This document shows, one piece after another, positions 26,236 to 34,963 of a stretch of DNA of 64,000 nucleotides. The notes under the pieces are model-generated. The model had not been told where the DNA came from and made no database searches. It saw only the letters and a list, made by a program, of their open reading frames with translations. The stretch lies in NCBI GenBank assembly GCA_021770785.1, contig JAETQH010000011.1:1-64000 (forward strand), read 5' to 3'. The position numbers and the translations under genes were made by a program. This stretch comes from Lachnospiraceae bacterium. Lineage in GTDB: Bacteria > Bacillota > Clostridia > Lachnospirales > Lachnospiraceae. Each line of letters opens with the position of its first letter. Position 1 is the first letter of the stretch.

Positions 26236-26264
26236 TTGCGAAAAGCTCTGGAAGATGTTAGTAT
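26236..26264 (+). promoter_or_regulatory. Putative cheW promoter
   Basis: TTGCGA (26236-26241) and TAGTAT (26259-26264) with a 17-nt spacer, followed by AAAAGGAG before ATG 26296. Confidence 0.5.
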
Positions 26265-26295
26265 TAACTATAAGAAGCAAAAAAGGAGATGGGCT

Positions 26296-26739
26296 ATGCA
26301 GTTATTAACTTTCCTATTGAGTGGGATTTGTTTTGGAATACCGGTAAGTGATGTGGTGTCTATTGAGACAAGAATGAATGTATTTGGGGTGCCGGAAGCA
26401 CCTTCTAACATTAAGGGTGTGATAAAGTTGCATGGTTCTATTGTGCCGATTTACAGCCTTGCTTCACGTTTCCATTACCCGGAGGGGAATGTGCAGAACG
26501 TGATTGTTGCCGGAGTGGAAGGCATGAAGATAGGCTTAGAGGTGGAGAGCGTCCGTGAGATAGTGGAGATACCTAGCAGGGAAATCGAGAACATGCCGGA
26601 GATTATGAATGTTACACAGAACTGCTTTCACAATATCGCGTCCAAAGGAAAAGAATTGATTACGATTTTAGATGTGAAACACTTAATCAGCACCGAAGAG
26701 CAGGAGAGTCTTCAAAAATTAATTGACGAGCAAAAATAA
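26296..26739 (+). CDS. CheW-like chemotaxis coupling protein
   Basis: 147 residues. CheW links chemoreceptors to the CheA kinase; the protein is a single CheW domain (FLLSGICFGIPVSDVVSIE, APSNIKGVIKLHGSIVPIYSL, GLEVESVREIVEIPSREIE, ELITILDVKHLI). The start is ATG 26296, with AAGGAG at 26283-26288. No CheA, CheB, CheR or CheY gene is nearby, but a chemoreceptor lies 3.2 kb downstream beyond the infC operon and a glycosyltransferase. The central RGxxIPxxxL pattern is altered to KLHGSIVPIYSL, a normal variation. The infC promoter begins immediately after its stop. Confidence 0.85.
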   Translation: MQLLTFLLSGICFGIPVSDVVSIETRMNVFGVPEAPSNIKGVIKLHGSIVPIYSLASRFHYPEGNVQNVIVAGVEGMKIGLEVESVREIVEIPSREIENMPEIMNVTQNCFHNIASKGKELITILDVKHLISTEEQESLQKLIDEQK

Positions 26740-26742
26740 TGC

Positions 26743-26771
26743 TTGACAGGGAGAAATTTCTGTGTTAAGTT
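26743..26771 (+). promoter_or_regulatory. Promoter of infC-rpmI-rplT
   Basis: Perfect TTGACA (26743-26748), 17-nt spacer, TAAGTT (26766-26771) with TGT extension. It starts 4 nt after the cheW stop and drives a leader of about 160 nt. Confidence 0.7.
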
Positions 26772-26779
26772 ATAGTAGT

Positions 26780-26908
26780 TGTTGAAAACGAAGTAGAGTA
26801 TCCACTCTCACCGGAGCACCGATTAACGTGTGACTCATGGTTCATATTTCAATATCGCAGCTTGCGGATTAGGAATGTATAGTGGATAGTCTGTCCACTA
26901 TTTTTTTG
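26780..26908 (+). promoter_or_regulatory. infC operon leader with attenuator (ribosomal protein leader)
   Basis: A terminator hairpin, ATAGTGGATA (26879-26888) against TGTCCACTAT (26892-26901 with one wobble pair), is followed by seven T. Upstream, TATCCACT (26799-26806) is exactly complementary to AGTGGATA (26881-26888) in the 5' arm, so it can form an antiterminator. This is the layout of leaders by which L20 controls infC-rpmI-rplT in Firmicutes; which protein binds here is inferred. Confidence 0.75.
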
Positions 26909-26938
26909 TGTAAAATATTATTTTGGAGGTGCACTACC

Positions 26939-27445
26939 ATTAGCGAGTTAATGATTAATGAACAAATCAGAGACAAGGAAATTCGTCTGATTGGAGAAAA
27001 CGGTGAGCAGCTTGGCATTATGTCAGCAAGGGAAGCAATGAGATTAGCGGAAGAAGCGGAACTTGATTTAGTAAAAATTGCTCCAACCGCAAAACCACCG
27101 GTATGTAAGATTATCGACTACGGCAAATACCGTTACGAGATGGCGAGAAAGGAAAAAGAAGCCAGAAAAAAACAAAAGGTGGTAGAACTGAAAGAGATTC
27201 GCTTGTCACCTAATATCGATTCCAACGATTTAAACACCAAAATGAATGCTGCAAAAAAATTCTTAAGCAAGGGCGATAAAGTAAAGATTACTTTAAGGTT
27301 CCGTGGGCGTGAGATGGCCCATATGAATGCGAGCAAACATATCTTAGATGATTTCGCAGAGAGCCTTGCCGAGGTGGCAGTAGTGGAAAAGGCACCAAAA
27401 GTTGAAGGCAGAAGCATCAGCATGGTGTTGGCAGAAAAGAAATAA
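26939..27445 (+). CDS. infC: Translation initiation factor IF-3
   Basis: 168 residues. IF-3 binds the 30S subunit, checks the start codon and keeps subunits apart. [36 protein letters not shown] and [12 protein letters not shown] are family signatures. The start is the rare codon ATT at 26939 (GGAGGT ends 8 nt upstream), matching the family amino terminus [11 protein letters not shown]. Rare AUU starts let IF-3 limit its own synthesis in many bacteria. The ATG at 26951 has no suitable ribosome binding site, and the frame upstream reaches into the attenuator. It heads an operon with rpmI and rplT. Confidence 0.95.
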   Translation: MSELMINEQIRDKEIRLIGENGEQLGIMSAREAMRLAEEAELDLVKIAPTAKPPVCKIIDYGKYRYEMARKEKEARKKQKVVELKEIRLSPNIDSNDLNTKMNAAKKFLSKGDKVKITLRFRGREMAHMNASKHILDDFAESLAEVAVVEKAPKVEGRSISMVLAEKK

Positions 27446-27467
27446 TTATTTTAAGGAGGAACTTATC

Positions 27468-27665
27468 ATGCCAAAAATGAAAACAAGCAGAGCAGCTGCA
27501 AAACGTTTCAAAGTAACAGGAACAGGAAAATTAAAAAGAAATAAAGCTTATAAGAGACATATTTTGACCAAGAAAACCACCAAGACTAAGAGAAACTTAA
27601 GAAAACCGGCAATGGTGGATTCTACAAACGTTAAGAATATGAAGAAGATTTTACCATACATGTAA
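27468..27665 (+). CDS. rpmI: 50S ribosomal protein L35
   Basis: 65 residues, very basic. [20 protein letters not shown] and [18 protein letters not shown] are diagnostic of bL35. AAGGAGG lies 9 nt before ATG 27468. It lies between infC and rplT, the conserved order. The 24-nt gaps on both sides carry strong ribosome binding sites. Confidence 0.98.
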   Translation: MPKMKTSRAAAKRFKVTGTGKLKRNKAYKRHILTKKTTKTKRNLRKPAMVDSTNVKNMKKILPYM

Positions 27666-27689
27666 GAAGTTGTTAAGGAGGATGAAATC

Positions 27690-28046
27690 ATGGCAAGAGT
27701 AAAAGGCGGCTTAGGCGCTAAAAAAAGACATAATAGAACATTAAAATTAGCAAAGGGTTACAGAGGTGCACGTTCTAAACAGTACCGTGTAGCAAAACAG
27801 TCTGTTATGAGAGCCTTAACGAGTTCTTATGCAGGCAGAAAAGAGAGAAAGAGACAGTTTCGCCAGTTATGGATTGCACGTATCAACGCTGCAGCAAGAA
27901 TGAACGGTATCTCTTACAGCCAGATGATGCACGGATTAAAAGTGTCCGGCGTTGAAATCAACCGTAAAATGTTAGCAGAGATGGCAGTGAATGACGCTGA
28001 GGGCTTTGCAGCATTAGCAGAGATGGCAAAGAAAGCAGTTGCTTAA
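27690..28046 (+). CDS. rplT: 50S ribosomal protein L20
   Basis: 118 residues, basic. [40 protein letters not shown] and [21 protein letters not shown] identify bL20, which binds 23S rRNA early in 50S assembly. In Firmicutes L20 also represses this operon by binding the leader. AAGGAGG precedes the ATG. A terminator follows. Confidence 0.98.
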   Translation: MARVKGGLGAKKRHNRTLKLAKGYRGARSKQYRVAKQSVMRALTSSYAGRKERKRQFRQLWIARINAAARMNGISYSQMMHGLKVSGVEINRKMLAEMAVNDAEGFAALAEMAKKAVA

Positions 28047-28060
28047 TAAGTGGACATGAG

Positions 28061-28101
28061 GACTTATCCGAAAGGGACAACCTGACGGGTAAGTCTTTTT
28101 T
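28061..28101 (+). terminator. Intrinsic terminator after rplT
   Basis: GACTTATCCG (28061-28070) pairs with CGGGTAAGTC (28086-28095) with one G-T pair, followed by six T (28096-28101). Confidence 0.85.
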
Positions 28102-28142
28102 GGATATACAATAAAATGGAAAGAATTATTAGGGAGGAACAA

Positions 28143-28196
28143 ATGATTACGGGTTTTAAAGTAATCATACAATTGATAGATGAAAGAAAAGATTAA
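28143..28196 (+). CDS. Possible 17-codon leader peptide overlapping the glycosyltransferase start
   Basis: ATG 28143 has a strong GGGAGG (28132-28137) at 5-nt spacing and encodes MITGFKVIIQLIDERKD before TAA 28194-28196. The glycosyltransferase ATG at 28180 lies inside it in another frame and has no ribosome binding site of its own. Translational coupling through this peptide is the simplest reading; an N-terminal frameshift is the alternative. Confidence 0.45.
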   Translation: MITGFKVIIQLIDERKD

Positions 28197-29769
28197 GTTA
28201 GTACCAAAATCAATTTTTTTGTATTTTATATTTGCTGTTTTAATAATGATAATAATATCATTAAAATCAAATTATTATATTGATGAAATATATTCCTATG
28301 GTTTGTCGAATGATACCGGAGAGGGGATTGATATAGAAATTGAATATAATAAAACCTATACTCCGGGCGCATTAGCGTTTATTGATTATGTAGCGGTGCA
28401 AGACGGGGAACGCTTCAATTATTCCAGTGTTTGGCAAAATCAGAAAAATGACGTTCATCCTCCGTTCTATTATGCAGTGCTTCATACCATATCTTCTGTT
28501 TTTCCAAATAGATTTTCCAGATGGTTTCCGGGTATTATCAATATTGTGTCCGCACTGTTGGTATTATTTGTGCTGCGTAGAATGGTTTTACTGATGACGG
28601 ATTCGAAATATATTTTAAACATTTTGTCTGTGTCTTTTATCTTTATGACCGGAATATTACTTGCAACCGCATATTTCAGAATGTATTTGATGGCAATGCT
28701 GTGGGTGACGCTTCTGACTTATTGGTTCATGAGGCAGGTAGATAAAAGGCAGGATTTTAAATTTTACGGACTGATTTATTGTGTTACGGTTGTTGGTGCC
28801 CTTACACATTATTATGTTATCGTATATGCAGTTCTTATTTCCTGTGTTTATGGTATTTACTTGTTATGGAATAAGCGAATGAAAGAAACCCTGCTTTTTT
28901 GTGTGACAATGTTATCTGCAGGAGGAACTGCGATAGCTGTGTTTCCGGCAATGCTTCAGCACATGTTTTTCGGTTACAGAGGAACAGAAGCCATCGATAA
29001 TCTGGTGGGGAAGAATGATTATTGGGAGAGTTTTAAGGAATTTTATGATATTATTGACTGCCAGATGTTTGGAAAAAACCTGGGATATATCATTGTCGGT
29101 TTAATGCTGCTGGTTGCTATCCGCTATTCGAAAAATCATTTAGGACTTTTAGATGGAAGTAAAGTGGAAGAGGTTTCTTTTGGCTTTGACCGAAAGACAG
29201 TTATTCGGTATCTGTTGGTATTGGTTCCGTGTTTTTTATATTTTATGTTGATAACAAAAATGACCTTTACATCGGCTGACAGATATATTTCACCTATATA
29301 TGCAGTTTTGTGGGGAAGTATCCTGTGCATTACATTTACTATAATAAAGCATCTGATTGAAAATAGAACTTTTATTGTAATATCGGTTACAATGGTAGCT
29401 TTGATTGTTGTGGGAAGCTACCAAAATACCAGATGGGAGTATCTTTATAGCGAAAGTAAACCTTTTTTAGAAAAGGTAGAAGAATATAAGAATCTGGATT
29501 GTATTTGTGTATTAAATGGAAAATCCTATATGCTTTATCCAGAGTTTGCTGAATATATAAAATATAAGAGTATTACATTTATTACACCGGAGGAACTAAA
29601 AGAAAACGGAATTAATCAGTGGATAACAACAAACGGTGTAGTAGTTTCATTTATTGAAAATAAGGATACGGGAGAATATTTACAAAAAGTGATGGAGGAA
29701 AACGGATATTCAGGCTACGAGGAATTGGGTGGTTTTGGCTATGACAGGACGTATTATTTACACTATTAG
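28180..29769 (+). CDS. GT-C type membrane glycosyltransferase (family 39/ArnT-like)
   Basis: 529 residues with about ten membrane segments. YYIDEIYSYGLSN near residue 30 carries the acidic pair of the first outer loop typical of GT-C enzymes, and NDVHPPFYYAVLHTISSVF near residue 88 is the family His-Pro-Pro motif. Such enzymes transfer sugars from polyprenyl-phosphate donors to lipids, glycans or proteins on the outer face; donor and acceptor are unknown. The DNA is visibly more AT-rich than the operons on either side, a sign of separate origin. There is no own ribosome binding site at ATG 28180 (see the overlapping 17-codon frame). Confidence 0.8.
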   Translation: MKEKIKLVPKSIFLYFIFAVLIMIIISLKSNYYIDEIYSYGLSNDTGEGIDIEIEYNKTYTPGALAFIDYVAVQDGERFNYSSVWQNQKNDVHPPFYYAVLHTISSVFPNRFSRWFPGIINIVSALLVLFVLRRMVLLMTDSKYILNILSVSFIFMTGILLATAYFRMYLMAMLWVTLLTYWFMRQVDKRQDFKFYGLIYCVTVVGALTHYYVIVYAVLISCVYGIYLLWNKRMKETLLFCVTMLSAGGTAIAVFPAMLQHMFFGYRGTEAIDNLVGKNDYWESFKEFYDIIDCQMFGKNLGYIIVGLMLLVAIRYSKNHLGLLDGSKVEEVSFGFDRKTVIRYLLVLVPCFLYFMLITKMTFTSADRYISPIYAVLWGSILCITFTIIKHLIENRTFIVISVTMVALIVVGSYQNTRWEYLYSESKPFLEKVEEYKNLDCICVLNGKSYMLYPEFAEYIKYKSITFITPEELKENGINQWITTNGVVVSFIENKDTGEYLQKVMEENGYSGYEELGGFGYDRTYYLHY

Positions 29770-29824
29770 GGATACCTTGTGCTTCAAAGTGAAACTGCCA
29801 AAAAATTTAAAAAAATATAATAAA

Positions 29825-29853
29825 TTGACAAAAAACTTAAAATAAAATAAAAT
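29825..29853 (+). promoter_or_regulatory. Promoter of the chemoreceptor gene
   Basis: Perfect TTGACA (29825-29830), 17-nt spacer, TAAAAT (29848-29853). Separately, TAAAGTTG (29900-29907), 11 nt, GTCGGAAA (29919-29926) loosely resembles a motility sigma-D promoter. Confidence 0.65.
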
Positions 29854-29941
29854 AATAGAAAATGAGTAGGGAAAAATAGACAAAAATAGCTGCAATCGGT
29901 AAAGTTGTAGAACCTTTTGTCGGAAAGAATGGGAAAAACAT

Positions 29942-31624
29942 ATGAAAAACAGCGTGACTAAAAAATTAATTCCGGCCGTTGTGCTGGCTCTGGCAGTCAT
30001 ATTTATCATTAATAATTTTATTTTTGCCAGAATGCTCAAAAACGAAGTGAAGGAGCAGTGGAAGACGGAGGACTACAAGCTGGTGGTTGCCTATAGTCAG
30101 GAGATGAATGCATTAGGCTGTGAGACAACGGAGGATTACCAGAGTTTTGTAGATATGATTGCATCTCAAAATACATATAATTACGTAGTCTATATGGAAA
30201 ATGTGGGTGGGGCGGTTACAGCTATTGCCCACAGTAATCCGGAACGAATCGGGATCGTCCTTGAGGATGAGGGCAGTGTTGCCGCAACCACGAAGGGAAC
30301 GCCTTACATGGGCTATTACACGGACCCGGTCAGCGGAAACCTCACCATCGACCTTTTAACTCCGGTTTATGACGGGGAGGGCAATCTAAAAGGTGCGTTA
30401 AACCTTGGCATTCCCGCGGACAACGATACACTAAACAGTATTATGGGACATACCATTACTGTATCGACGGTAGTCAGCATTCTTTTGGCGGTGATACTGA
30501 TTGTCCTGCTGGTGCTTATTATTCGACAGATGTTGTTAAAACCGCTGTATGTCTTAGCGCCGGAGATTGAAAAGATGTCAAGGTATGACCTCACCATAAA
30601 GAATAAGGCAGCACTGGAAAAGTACGCACTCTGCAAGGATGAAATCGGTATGATAAGCTCCGGCTTTTTAGCCATGCAGGACAGCTTGATTCAAATGGTC
30701 AACAATATCCGGGAGGTAGCTACGAAACTGACCAACCAGTCGGAAGATTTGTCCGATGTCTGCGCCGAGGTGCATGACAGCAGTTCCCAGCTGTCGAAGA
30801 CAGTGGATGATGTGGCAGAGGGAGCTACCACCCAGGCACAGCAGACCTCCGAGGGCAGCGTGCAGGTTGGAAAATTAAGTGATTTAATTGAGGTTGTGGA
30901 AGAGAATATGGAACATCTCTTTGTGGCAACCAGCTCCGTGGAGGAGATTGAGAAACAGGGCGTGGAGGTTTTGGATGTTCTGGTGGAGAAAACTTCCCTC
31001 AATAATGAAAGCTCCAAACAGGTGCATATGGTGATGGCGGAAACTAGCAGACAGGCAGATAAAATCAAAGATGCCAGCGAACAGATACGGGGCATTGCCT
31101 CCCAGACGAACCTGTTGGCGTTAAACGCCTCTATTGAAGCGGCACGTGCCGGGGATGCAGGAAAGGGCTTTGCAGTAGTGGCAACGGAGATTGGAAATCT
31201 GGCACAGGAAACGAACCAGCTTACCAGCCAGATAGAGCAGATTATCCATGAACTTTTAGCAAAAATGCAGGAGGCGGTAGCCAATATTGCCACTATGGAA
31301 CAGACTACCGTGGAGCAGAGCGAAAGCGTAGAGCAGACCAGAAAGAAATTCGAAGAAATCACAGGAACCATTCAGCAGATGGAGGAACAGTGCGGAAAGC
31401 TGGCGGATTCCACGAAAGATATGAAAGACAGCCGTCGGACCATTGTGGATGTTATTAACGATTTATCGGCGCTTTCCGAAGAAAACGCAGCCTGCATGGA
31501 AGAGGCGGCAGCTTCGGTGAACCTGCAGAATAACTCCATTGAAAAAGTTTCTTTATCCAGCCGGGATGTGGCAGGCTTAGCAGAGACTTTAAATAAAGAA
31601 ATTGCCAGATTTGTAATGGAATAG
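29942..31624 (+). CDS. Methyl-accepting chemotaxis protein
   Basis: 560 residues. Membrane segment 1 at about 8-29, an extracytoplasmic ligand domain of the single-Cache type (about 30-165), membrane segment 2 at about 170-196 ([18 protein letters not shown]), HAMP to about 250, then the coiled-coil signalling domain whose hairpin tip reads [20 protein letters not shown] followed by [18 protein letters not shown]. Glu/Gln pairs suitable for methylation flank it. It signals through CheW and CheA; a CheW gene lies 3.2 kb upstream. The ribosome binding site is weak (GGAAAG or TGGGA). No chemotaxis operon partner is adjacent. Confidence 0.93.
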   Translation: MKNSVTKKLIPAVVLALAVIFIINNFIFARMLKNEVKEQWKTEDYKLVVAYSQEMNALGCETTEDYQSFVDMIASQNTYNYVVYMENVGGAVTAIAHSNPERIGIVLEDEGSVAATTKGTPYMGYYTDPVSGNLTIDLLTPVYDGEGNLKGALNLGIPADNDTLNSIMGHTITVSTVVSILLAVILIVLLVLIIRQMLLKPLYVLAPEIEKMSRYDLTIKNKAALEKYALCKDEIGMISSGFLAMQDSLIQMVNNIREVATKLTNQSEDLSDVCAEVHDSSSQLSKTVDDVAEGATTQAQQTSEGSVQVGKLSDLIEVVEENMEHLFVATSSVEEIEKQGVEVLDVLVEKTSLNNESSKQVHMVMAETSRQADKIKDASEQIRGIASQTNLLALNASIEAARAGDAGKGFAVVATEIGNLAQETNQLTSQIEQIIHELLAKMQEAVANIATMEQTTVEQSESVEQTRKKFEEITGTIQQMEEQCGKLADSTKDMKDSRRTIVDVINDLSALSEENAACMEEAAASVNLQNNSIEKVSLSSRDVAGLAETLNKEIARFVME

Positions 31625-31627
31625 GCG

Positions 31628-32455
31628 TTAGTGGGATAATTTGCGGTACTCCTTGGGGGACATCTGTTTCTGTTTATGGAAGGTTTTAGAAAAATACAGG
31701 CTGTTGTCAAAACCCAGGGAGTTGGCAATGGCGGTGACGGAGAGGTCAGAGTGCTCAAGGAGATAGCACGCCTGTTTCATTCGGAAATCCGTCAGATATT
31801 CCTTCGGGGACTGGCCCAGTACCGTCTCAAAAGAGCGGAACAGGTGGCTTCTGCTGACTCCTACATAGTCTGCGATATCCTCCACGGTGATGGCATAGGA
31901 GTAGTTTGAGGAAATATATTCAATACCCTTCTGCACATAGCTGTTGGCGGAATTTCGGGTGGTGGAGTGGGCGGCACCGTGCAGGAACATGGCAAGCATG
32001 GTGTAGAGCCGTCCGGTCATTTCCACGGCATGTTCAAATTCATTTCCCCTGGCATCGTAGATGTGGAGGATTTGGCGGTGGATATCCTCACCTAGAGGGG
32101 TGGCGGTGATAAAGGGCTTTTCCGGGGTAAAATCCGTGGCAGTCAGTATCATGGAAGCGTCACTGCCGCTGAACCCTACCCAGGCATATTCCCAGGGATC
32201 CTGTTCCGCAGCATAATAGAGAACCTCCGTGTTAGGGTAAACCAAAAACGTATCGCCGGCATGAAGCTCGTAGAGCTTCCTGCCGGTTTTGTAATATCCC
32301 ATTCCGGAGATAATGTAGTGAATGAGATAGTGGTCACGAATTCCGGGTCCCCACTGGTGCAGCGGGTCGCAGAGCTGGATTCCCACGTTGTATACGGAGA
32401 GGGAGACTAATTCTTTTTCTGTGGCTTTGTAGGATTTTTTATAATTCTTGTTCAT
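31628..32455 (-). CDS. AraC family transcriptional regulator
   Basis: 275 residues. Amino-terminal cupin-type sensing domain (HYIISGMGYYKTGRKLYELH, GDTFLVYPNTEVLYYAAEQD) and two C-terminal helix-turn-helix motifs (VEDIADYVGVSRSHLFRSFE and VTAIANSLGFDNSLYFSKTF followed by HKQKQMSPKEYRK). Regulators of this build usually respond to sugars and control nearby carbohydrate genes. The only adjacent metabolic gene is the divergent galE, 262 nt away, and the gap contains an inverted repeat and a direct repeat that may be operators. It converges on the chemoreceptor gene with a 3-nt gap. Confidence 0.9.
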   Translation of the reverse strand: MNKNYKKSYKATEKELVSLSVYNVGIQLCDPLHQWGPGIRDHYLIHYIISGMGYYKTGRKLYELHAGDTFLVYPNTEVLYYAAEQDPWEYAWVGFSGSDASMILTATDFTPEKPFITATPLGEDIHRQILHIYDARGNEFEHAVEMTGRLYTMLAMFLHGAAHSTTRNSANSYVQKGIEYISSNYSYAITVEDIADYVGVSRSHLFRSFETVLGQSPKEYLTDFRMKQACYLLEHSDLSVTAIANSLGFDNSLYFSKTFHKQKQMSPKEYRKLSH

Positions 32456-32494
32456 AAGGGTTGCCTTTCATGGAGGGTTTGATTATAATGTTTG

Positions 32495-32529
32495 AAAATG
32501 CACTTTTTATGGATAAAATAGTGCGTTTT
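32495..32529. promoter_or_regulatory. Imperfect palindrome near the AraC gene start
   Basis: AAAATGCACTTTTTAT (32495-32510) and ATAAAATAGTGCGTTTT (32513-32529) form a near-palindrome centred 57 nt upstream of the AraC start; it could be an autoregulatory site. Confidence 0.4.
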
Positions 32530-32615
32530 AAGAAAATTGGATACAAAACTGCTTTTTGCTTTCAGGATGTATTATAAAGAAAGAAAAATAAATATGCAAC
32601 ATTTTTACATATTTT

Positions 32616-32644
32616 CTATACATTTTTGGCTATACATTTTTTGG
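32616..32644 (+). repeat. Tandem 14/15-nt direct repeat upstream of galE
   Basis: CTATACATTTTTGG (32616-32629) is repeated immediately as CTATACATTTTTTGG (32630-32644). AraC proteins typically bind direct repeats spaced by about two helical turns, but a spacing near 14 bp is unusual for that; function unproven. Confidence 0.5.
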
Positions 32645-32717
32645 GGGATAGAGTAAGATGTAGCCATAGAGAAACAGAAACAGTGAAGTTTTCAAATTGG
32701 GAAAGGTGGAAAAAAAT

Positions 32718-33734
32718 ATGGCAATTTTAGTAACTGGTGGAGCTGGATTTATCGGAAGTCACACCTGTGTGGAATTACTTGACGCAGGCTATGAGGTGGT
32801 AGTATTAGACAACTTAAGCAACGCCTCTGAAAAGTCTTTAGACAGGGTAAAGGCGATTACCGGAAAGTCAGTAACTTTCTATAAGGGAGACATTTTAGAC
32901 CGTACCATTTTAAATGAAATTTTTGAAAAAGAGAAGATTGAGGGCTGTATCCATTTTGCAGGCTTGAAGGCAGTGGGTGAGTCCGTGCAGAAGCCATGGG
33001 AATATTACAATAACAATATTTCCGGTACATTAACCCTGGTGGATGTCATGCGGCAGAATAACTGCAAAAACATCATTTTCTCTTCCTCTGCAACGGTATA
33101 TGGAGATCCGGCACAGATACCTATTACGGAGGAATGCCCGAAGGGACAGTGCACTAACCCTTACGGTTGGACCAAATCCATGTTAGAGCAGGTGTTAATG
33201 GACATCCAGAAAGCAGACCCGGAATGGAATGCGATTTTACTTCGTTACTTTAACCCCATCGGTGCCCACAAGAGCGGTACTATGGGAGAAAACCCCAATG
33301 GCATTCCCAACAATCTGATGCCTTATGTGACTCAGGTAGCGGTTGGCAAATTAAAAGAGTTAGGCGTATTCGGCAACGATTACGATACCCCGGACGGAAC
33401 CGGCGTGAGAGATTATATCCATGTGGTAGACCTTGCTGTCGGCCATGTAAAAGCCTTAAAGAAAATCGACGAGAACTGCGGCCTTGCTATTTATAACCTT
33501 GGCACTGGACACGGCTACAGCGTACTGGATATTGTAAAGAATTTTGAGGAAGCTACCGGGGTGAAGGTACCTTACTCCATCAAACCAAGAAGAGCAGGGG
33601 ATATTGCCACCTGTTACTGTGACCCGTCAAAGGCGGAGCGGGAGCTGGGCTGGAAGGCACAGTACGGTATCAAAGAGATGTGCGAGGACTCCTGGAGATG
33701 GCAGAAGAACAATCCCAACGGATATGAGGATTAA
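32718..33734 (+). CDS. galE: UDP-glucose 4-epimerase
   Basis: 338 residues. Interconverts UDP-glucose and UDP-galactose with bound NAD. Rossmann motif GGAGFIGSH at residues 8-16, the catalytic Ser-Ser-Ala-Thr segment [13 protein letters not shown] and Tyr-x3-Lys in [12 protein letters not shown], then [12 protein letters not shown]. The ATG at 32718 follows GGGAAAGGTGG; the frame 7 codons further upstream lacks conservation. It stands alone, divergent from the AraC gene, and supplies UDP-galactose for surface glycans or galactose use. Confidence 0.96.
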   Translation: MAILVTGGAGFIGSHTCVELLDAGYEVVVLDNLSNASEKSLDRVKAITGKSVTFYKGDILDRTILNEIFEKEKIEGCIHFAGLKAVGESVQKPWEYYNNNISGTLTLVDVMRQNNCKNIIFSSSATVYGDPAQIPITEECPKGQCTNPYGWTKSMLEQVLMDIQKADPEWNAILLRYFNPIGAHKSGTMGENPNGIPNNLMPYVTQVAVGKLKELGVFGNDYDTPDGTGVRDYIHVVDLAVGHVKALKKIDENCGLAIYNLGTGHGYSVLDIVKNFEEATGVKVPYSIKPRRAGDIATCYCDPSKAERELGWKAQYGIKEMCEDSWRWQKNNPNGYED

Positions 33735-33852
33735 TTACGCAGTAGAATAGTTAAAGGCTGAAAACGCTTTTGAACGGATAGGAAGAATGAATAACATACG
33801 AGTGTGTGCGAGAGAGATTGTGAACGAGGAAATCATTTACGCATAGCAGATT

Positions 33853-33882
33853 TGCGGCAGGGAGAAATCTTTGCCGCATTTT
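33853..33882 (+). terminator. Hairpin downstream of galE, probable terminator
   Basis: TGCGGCA (33853-33859) pairs with TGCCGCA (33872-33878), followed by TTTTG. It is about 120 nt after the galE stop; nothing convincing is encoded between. Confidence 0.6.
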
Positions 33883-33918
33883 GCATTAGAGTGATTGAGA
33901 AATCCCATTGCAGAATTC

Positions 33919-33957
33919 ATAATCAAGTTATATAAATGGTTTATATAACTTGATTAT
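33919..33957. promoter_or_regulatory. Perfect 18-bp inverted repeat, likely TetR operator
   Basis: ATAATCAAGTTATATAAA (33919-33936) and its exact complement (33940-33957) are separated by TGG. The AT-rich TATATAA blocks in it can act as the -10 region. It ends 13 nt before the TetR start, and the ribosome binding site begins at its edge, so repression by the encoded regulator is expected. Confidence 0.85.
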
Positions 33958-33970
33958 AAGGAGAAATACA

Positions 33971-34537
33971 ATGCCAAAACAAAGAATCACAAAAGAAATG
34001 GTTGTTGATGCCGCTTTTGAAATTGCAAGAAACAGCGGTATGGAGCAGGTTATGGTAAAAAATATCGCAGATAAAATAGGGTGTTCCGTACAACCGATTT
34101 ATAGTTATTGCAAAAATATGGACGGCTTACGGCAAGATGTAATCCAGCAGGTCAATCGCTTTATACAAGAGTATGTAGTGAGGCATATAAACAAGGATGA
34201 CTTGTTTCGCAGTACGGGTAAATCTTATATTCAATTAGCACAAGAGGAACCTCATTTATTTAGGATTTTTATTTTACATCAACGGGAGGAAATTTCTTCA
34301 CTAAATGATTTATATCAATCAGAAGCTAATCCACATACTGCTGAAATTATTGCTAAGGAATTAAGCATTAGTGTAGAGCGGGCAAAACAGTTACATTTAA
34401 ATATGCTAATTTATACGATTGGTATTGGTACTATTTTTTCAGTAACAACGCCGGGGATTTCAACGGATGAAATATATACACAACAGGAAGTTGCTTATGA
34501 GGCGTTTTTAAAACAGGCATTGGAAAATGAGGAGTGA
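33971..34537 (+). CDS. TetR/AcrR family transcriptional regulator
   Basis: 188 residues. Amino-terminal helix-turn-helix RITKEMVVDAAFEIARNSG, VKNIADKIGCSVQPIYSYCK; the rest is a helical ligand domain of no recognisable specificity. ATG 33971 follows AAGGAG with 7 nt spacing. The perfect palindrome directly upstream marks autoregulation. The next gene starts within 3 nt of its stop, so regulator and redox proteins are one operon. The region is distinctly AT-rich compared with galE, which suggests acquisition. Confidence 0.92.
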   Translation: MPKQRITKEMVVDAAFEIARNSGMEQVMVKNIADKIGCSVQPIYSYCKNMDGLRQDVIQQVNRFIQEYVVRHINKDDLFRSTGKSYIQLAQEEPHLFRIFILHQREEISSLNDLYQSEANPHTAEIIAKELSISVERAKQLHLNMLIYTIGIGTIFSVTTPGISTDEIYTQQEVAYEAFLKQALENEE

Positions 34538-34539
34538 TG

Positions 34540-34932
34540 ATGAAGAAGAAAAAGAAACTAATCATAATACTATTATGTACCATATTGTTTGTTTTGATAG
34601 GTGTAAGTCTTTATTTAAAGATGTTAGTTAAAGATGTTAATAGTATTACGGTTTCAACTCTCAATATGGCTAATATTACAGACGGAATATATGTGGGAGA
34701 ATATTCTGTTACGCCTGTTTATGTCAAAGTAGAAGTATCGGTAACAGAGCATAAGATAACTAGTATAAAAATTATCGAACATGAAAACGGGTTAGGTGGT
34801 AAAGCTGAAAAAATTGTTGATGATGTAATCAGCAAGCAATCATTAGAAGTGGCTGCGGTATCTGGAGCTACCGTGAGCAGTAAATGTATTATAAAAGCTA
34901 TTGAGAACGCATTGCAAAGCGGGAGCAAATAA
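34540..34932 (+). CDS. Membrane-anchored FMN-binding domain protein
   Basis: 130 residues. Lys-rich start, one membrane segment (about 7-27, IIILLCTILFVLIGVSLYL), then an extracytoplasmic FMN_bind domain: DGIYVGEYSVTPVYVKVEVS, ENGLGGKAEKIVDDVI and the flavinylation motif SGATVSS, in which the Thr should carry covalently bound FMN. Attachment needs an ApbE-type flavin transferase, which is not in this window. Such domains act in electron transfer at the outer face. GAGGAG ends 5 nt before ATG 34540; translation is coupled to the TetR gene. The neighbour is a flavodoxin. Confidence 0.85.
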   Translation: MKKKKKLIIILLCTILFVLIGVSLYLKMLVKDVNSITVSTLNMANITDGIYVGEYSVTPVYVKVEVSVTEHKITSIKIIEHENGLGGKAEKIVDDVISKQSLEVAAVSGATVSSKCIIKAIENALQSGSK

Positions 34933-34963
34933 AATATAAGTTTTATACGGAAAGGAAATCACT

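Noticed and set aside
29880-29941. Possible cyclic di-GMP riboswitch before the chemoreceptor
   Set aside because: The conserved core of the GEMM class could not be found, and the leader is too short and AT-rich.
30691-31371. Long open frame antisense to the chemoreceptor (about 226 codons)
   Set aside because: It mirrors the coiled-coil coding sequence, has no ribosome binding site and no recognisable domain; it is a shadow frame.
33787-33846. 19-codon frame after galE preceded by AGGAAG
   Set aside because: No recognisable sequence, poor spacing, located before the likely galE terminator; chance is the simpler explanation.
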